NCBI GenBank assembly: GCA_005888465.1
Contig: VAYJ01000069.1
Location: 1-9,073, forward strand
DNA: 9,073 bases
Reading direction: 5' to 3'
Origin: Actinomycetota bacterium
Lineage (GTDB): Bacteria > Actinomycetota > UBA4738
Under the pieces are notes generated by a model, which did no database searches, was not told the origin of the DNA, and was given only the letters and a program-made list of their open reading frames with translations. How positions within the stretch are numbered: position 1 is the stretch's first letter; the number at the start of each line of letters is the position of its first letter. Made by a program: the position numbers and the translations under genes. Positions 6,481 to 9,073 of the stretch are shown here, one piece after another.

Positions 6481-7227
6481 CTACCCCGTGACGGCGCCGA
6501 TCGCCATCAGCTCGCCGCGCAGGAGCTCGGTGAAGGCCTCCGGCGCCTCGAGGTTCGAGAGATGGCCAGCGCCCTCGAGCGTGACGAGCCGGCCCATCGG
6601 GATCTGCCCGGCCATTTGTTAGGTGGCCTCGGGCGGGATGAGCGTGTCGCCGGTCGAGGTCACGACGAGCGCCGGCACGTCGATACCGGCGAGGTCCGGG
6701 GTCGAGTCCGGCCGTTCGGCCATCCCGAGCGACGCCGAGGCGATCGCGGCGGCGGGCTGCGCGGCGATCGTCGCCCGGACGCTCGCCCACAGGTCCTCCG
6801 GGGCACCGGCCGAGAGCAGCGGCGGCGGGGATTCCACGAGGAAGCCGTTCCCCTCGGCCAGGAGCCGCGCGGCGAGTGCCCGCCGACGTTCCTTGCCCGC
6901 GTCGTCGTCGCCACCCGACTTCGTGTTGGCCAGCACCAGGCCGGCAACACGCGACCGATACCGGCGCCAGAACGCGAGCGCGGCGTAGCCGCCCATCGAC
7001 AGGCCGCACACGAGGGCCTGGTCGATCCCCGCCTCCGAGAGTGCCCGCGCGGCGGCGTCGGCCTCGAGGTCCATCGAGAGGACCTCGACCGGGTCGCCCC
7101 CGCCGGCGCCGAACCCGGGGAAGTCGGGCGCGACAACGGGGACCACGTGGGAGAGCGCCCCGACCTGCGGCTGCCACATCGAGGCGTCGAGCGGGAACGC
7201 GTGCAGCAGAAGCAGGCCGGTTGTCAT
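6481..7227 (-). pseudogene. Alpha/beta hydrolase gene interrupted by an in-frame TAA
   Basis: The full frame has 248 codon positions before its natural TAG, typical for small alpha/beta hydrolases of the 3-oxoadipate enol-lactonase-like type. The intact first part (202 residues, 6619-7227) shows LLLHAFPLDASMW (oxyanion region), APDFPGFG, the nucleophile elbow GLSMGG with Ser77, and STGDTLIPPE with the acid Asp194. Codon 203 is TAA (6621-6619). In the same frame 45 more codons follow, and they read as the expected end of the fold, with LEGAGHLSNLEAPEAF carrying the third triad residue His222. The 202-residue product alone would lack that histidine and the last helix, so it is probably inactive. 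The preserved tail suggests a recent mutation, a sequencing or assembly error, or unusual translation. The start ATG overlaps the lipid kinase stop (ATGA), indicating translational coupling. The natural substrate cannot be told. Confidence 0.8.
6613..6621 (-). other. Premature TAA followed three bases later by ATG
   Basis: On the minus strand the hydrolase frame reads ACC TAA CAA ATG GCC. The ATG (6615-6613) is in frame and opens a 44-codon remainder ending at 6481 that holds the catalytic histidine. Reinitiation there could in principle yield a two-piece enzyme. No Shine-Dalgarno is apparent before it. The sequence TTGTTA on the plus strand (6616-6621) is strikingly AT-rich for this gene. 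Confidence 0.5.
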
Positions 7228-8117
7228 GACGGCACCACGACCGAGAGGGCCGCCGGCACCACCGTGAACGTCACCGGAAGCGGGCCGAACCGCTCGCCGT
7301 CCCCGTAGACGTCGAACGGGCGCTCGGCCGAGATCGTGATCTGCTTGCCGCGGAGCACCGTCACCGCCGGATGCCGAACGTGCTTGCCGCTGAAGACCTT
7401 CGGGAACGTCCGGACGAACTCGGGCTTGGACACCTCGCCGATCACGCAGAGGTCCAGGATGCCGTCGTCGGCCTTCGCGTCGGGGGTGATCTTCATGCCG
7501 CCGCCGTAGGACACGGCGTTCCCGACGGCGATCATCATGCCCGGGATGGCGTGGAACTCGCCGTCCACGTCCACCTCGAACTTGCCCGGCCTGAAGCGGG
7601 CGAGCGTGACGAACGTCGAGTAGATGTACTTCGGGGTGCCCTTCAGGAACCGGACCCCGTTCGCGTGGCCGTTCACCTCCGAATCGAACCCGGTGCCGCC
7701 CACGTTCACGAACACGCGTTCACCGTCGGCGGTGCGGACCCGAACGACGTCCAGCCGCCGCGTCGTCGGGGAGGCGAGCAGGCGCGCGGCCGCGAGCGGA
7801 TCCTTGCGGTTCAGGCCGAGGTACCGCGCGAAGTCGTTCCCCGTGCCGGCCGGGATGACGGCGAGCGCCGCGTCGGAACCGAGCACGCCGTTCGCGCACG
7901 CCCCGACCTGACCGTCCCCGCCGAGCGCCGCCACGATCGGCGCACCCCGCTCCGCCGCCTCGCGCGCCAGGCGCTCGGGGTCCTCGGGGTCCGCGCAGAC
8001 GTGCATGACGTGCTCGACCCCGATCGAGCGCAGCAGCGCGTCGACCTTGGGGATGAGCTTCGCGCCCTTGCCGCGGCCTGAGGTGGGGTTCGCCACGACC
8101 GCCACCGGCTCGGCCAC
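7224..8117 (-). CDS. Diacylglycerol/lipid kinase family protein (DgkB/YegS type)
   Basis: A 297-residue soluble or membrane-peripheral kinase of the DAGK catalytic-domain family, which phosphorylates a lipid hydroxyl, such as that of diacylglycerol, with ATP. ANPTSGRGKG (9-18) and GGDG (66-69) form the nucleotide site. PAGTGNDFARYLGL (89-102) is the family hallmark. PDAKADDGILDL (212-223) and GDGE (272-275) in the second domain fit the conserved metal and catalytic region. The residue after GGDG is Gln70 rather than the usual Thr. The frame is open further upstream to 8345, but that extension runs through the preceding gene. GTG 8117 with GAGGAG 6 nt upstream places the nucleotide-binding motif at the N-terminus, as in the family. 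It lies 23 bp after the membrane-protein gene and overlaps the hydrolase start by 4 bp. The exact lipid substrate (diacylglycerol, sphingoid-like or another) is unknown. Confidence 0.92.
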   Translation of the reverse strand: MAEPVAVVANPTSGRGKGAKLIPKVDALLRSIGVEHVMHVCADPEDPERLAREAAERGAPIVAALGGDGQVGACANGVLGSDAALAVIPAGTGNDFARYLGLNRKDPLAAARLLASPTTRRLDVVRVRTADGERVFVNVGGTGFDSEVNGHANGVRFLKGTPKYIYSTFVTLARFRPGKFEVDVDGEFHAIPGMMIAVGNAVSYGGGMKITPDAKADDGILDLCVIGEVSKPEFVRTFPKVFSGKHVRHPAVTVLRGKQITISAERPFDVYGDGERFGPLPVTFTVVPAALSVVVPS

Positions 8118-8129
8118 GGTCGTCTCCTC
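8118..8129 (-). promoter_or_regulatory. Shine-Dalgarno setting the lipid kinase GTG start
   Basis: GAGGAG on the minus strand (8129-8124) ends 6 nt before GTG 8117. It lies within the 23-bp gap after the upstream stop at 8141. This, with the position of the NPTSG motif, fixes the start against longer in-frame readings. Confidence 0.7.
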
Positions 8130-8140
8130 GAGCCGCGTGA

Positions 8141-8917
8141 CTAGGCGCCCGGGACGGAGCTGTTTGCGGGGCTCTGCGCGACGATGCCCAGGGCGTTCTC
8201 GATCGCAAGGATCTTTTGGTAGCCGCGGTCGAACAAGTCCGAGGCACGCTGGTCGAGCTTCGTCGCGCTGTTCACCAGGGCCTTGAGCACGGTCGGGTCC
8301 GTGGCGGCCGCCGCCTGCGTCATCAGGTTCCCGGCCTCGGTCCACACCTGGAACGCCTGGCTCATCAGATACTGGGCCTCGTTGACGATGTCCTGCGTGG
8401 CCCCACGGGCAACGATGTTCCCGGGCTTGGACCCACCTGTGCCGTCGCTCACCCCCGTGACGGTGAACGACGAGGGGATCATGCTCGACACCTTCTGCGT
8501 CAGGGCCGTGATGGCCGAGGCAGTGGCCTGCGCGCTCGTCGAGACCGTCGACGCCTCGGTCGTCGCGTCGGCCGGCTTCAGCGTGCCCTTTGCGAGCTTG
8601 TCGAGGTCGGAGGAGAGGTTCGGGAAGAACACGACGAGGTCCGGGGGGACGTTCTCACGGTCGGCCGGGAACGTGGCGCGGAGCTTGGCCGCGTAGGCCT
8701 CGATGCCGGCGATCTCCTTCGACTTGAAGTGCCGGGCGTGCGAGCGCCGGACGCTGATCGTCACACCGGTCCCGATCCCCGCCAGCACGATCAGCACGAC
8801 CACGACCCGGACCCACCGGCGCCGCCAGAGCGGGGGCTTGCGCACGACGAGCTGCGGCCTGGGCGGCGCCGCGATGACGCGCCGGCTCCTTGCTCGGCCC
8901 TTTCCCTTGATCGCCAA
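8141..8917 (-). CDS. Single-span membrane protein of unknown function in the tatC block
   Basis: A 258-residue protein I do not recognise. The N-terminal 36 residues are very basic, with many Arg/Lys, and are followed by one hydrophobic segment (about 38-56, VVVLIVLAGIGTGVTIS) and then more basic residues. The charge balance suggests a cytoplasmic N-terminus. About 200 residues would lie outside the membrane. That outer part is rich in Ala, Thr, Ser and Asp and looks largely helical; it has no cysteine and no catalytic motif I can name. Segments such as AQYLMSQAFQVWTEAGNLM and ATKLDQRASDLFDRGYQKIL may form a helical bundle. The start is TTG 8917, with AGGGAG (8930-8925) 7 nt upstream. It begins 15 bp after the tatC stop, so co-expression with the Tat translocase is likely. 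A membrane protein gene also lies next to helY in mycobacteria (Rv2091c), but I cannot show homology. Confidence 0.8.
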   Translation of the reverse strand: MAIKGKGRARSRRVIAAPPRPQLVVRKPPLWRRRWVRVVVVLIVLAGIGTGVTISVRRSHARHFKSKEIAGIEAYAAKLRATFPADRENVPPDLVVFFPNLSSDLDKLAKGTLKPADATTEASTVSTSAQATASAITALTQKVSSMIPSSFTVTGVSDGTGGSKPGNIVARGATQDIVNEAQYLMSQAFQVWTEAGNLMTQAAAATDPTVLKALVNSATKLDQRASDLFDRGYQKILAIENALGIVAQSPANSSVPGA

Positions 8918-8930
8918 CGAACGACTCCCT
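8918..8930 (-). promoter_or_regulatory. Shine-Dalgarno setting a TTG start
   Basis: AGGGAG on the minus strand (8930-8925) stands 7 nt before TTG 8917, between the tatC stop (8935-8933) and the membrane-protein gene. It supports the rare TTG start; the frame has no ATG upstream of the membrane segment. Confidence 0.65.
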
Positions 8931-8932
8931 GC

Positions 8933-9073
8933 TTACTTCTTCATGAGGCGGGCTACCAGGATCGAAAGTTCGTAAAAGACTAGCAGGGGAAACATCAAAG
9001 CGGTCATCGTGAACCAGTCCTGGCTGGGGGTGATCACGGCGGCGACGATCGCGATGACCACGACCGCGTAGCG
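8933..9073 (-). CDS. tatC: Sec-independent protein translocase TatC, C-terminal fragment
   Basis: The last 46 codons of a gene whose 5' part lies beyond the right edge. The translation begins RYAVVVIAIVAAVITPSQDW, continues with TALMFPLLVFYELSILVARL and ends MKK. These match the fifth and sixth transmembrane segments of TatC, including the typical ITPS turn and the PLL-YE-SI pattern in the last helix. TatC is the receptor subunit of the twin-arginine pathway, which exports folded proteins across the cytoplasmic membrane. tatA would be expected upstream, outside the window. The stop lies 15 bp before the next gene in the same direction. Confidence 0.92.
   Translation of the reverse strand, partial: RYAVVVIAIVAAVITPSQDWFTMTALMFPLLVFYELSILVARLMKK

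Noticed and set aside
6616..6621. Stop-codon readthrough or recoding at the hydrolase TAA
   Set aside because: TAA is the tightest stop and the surrounding bases show no known bacterial readthrough or selenocysteine element; mutation or error is simpler.
8118..8345. A 76-codon N-terminal extension of the lipid kinase
   Set aside because: It runs through the end of the membrane-protein gene in another frame, and the strong GAGGAG before GTG 8117 places the start there.

Overview
The window is about 9 kb of bacterial DNA, GC-rich over most of its length. The right-hand gene set (tatC, helY and an M24 peptidase in the same direction), the GTG/TTG starts and the likely leaderless promoters point to a member of the Actinomycetota. 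In Mycobacterium, tatC-helY is followed shortly by the dipeptidase gene pepE. The genus cannot be named from this stretch, and an uncultured lineage is plausible.

Right two thirds (2660-9073, minus strand): one tightly packed block transcribed right to left. It runs from the 3' end of tatC through a single-span membrane protein of unknown function, a YegS/DgkB-type lipid kinase, an alpha/beta hydrolase, the Ski2/Mtr4-type helicase helY and an M24 Xaa-Pro peptidase. Gaps are 15, 23 and 27 bp, and two junctions are 4-bp ATGA/GTGA overlaps, so the genes are probably co-transcribed, with a possible extra promoter just before helY. The hydrolase reading frame is cut by an in-frame TAA 46 codons before its natural end. 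Everything after that TAA, including the catalytic histidine, is still well preserved. This is the clearest anomaly in the window.

Middle (573-2676): a class I SAM-dependent methyltransferase on the plus strand converges on the peptidase gene with a 17-bp tail-to-tail overlap. It diverges from an acyl-CoA dehydrogenase gene on the minus strand, with 79 bp of shared promoter region between their starts. The dehydrogenase start is set by a strong Shine-Dalgarno sequence.

Left end (1-572): a small STAS-domain gene (anti-anti-sigma type) with clearly lower GC and more A/T-ending codons than its neighbours. It has its own plausible promoter and a 15-bp dyad upstream. The first 176 bases are relatively AT-rich and hold no gene I can support.

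No RNA gene, insertion sequence, CRISPR array or integrase was seen. Most of the window is ordinary chromosomal housekeeping. I did not find a convincing new biological system; the interrupted hydrolase, the atypical STAS protein and the unknown membrane protein in the tatC block are the points worth following.
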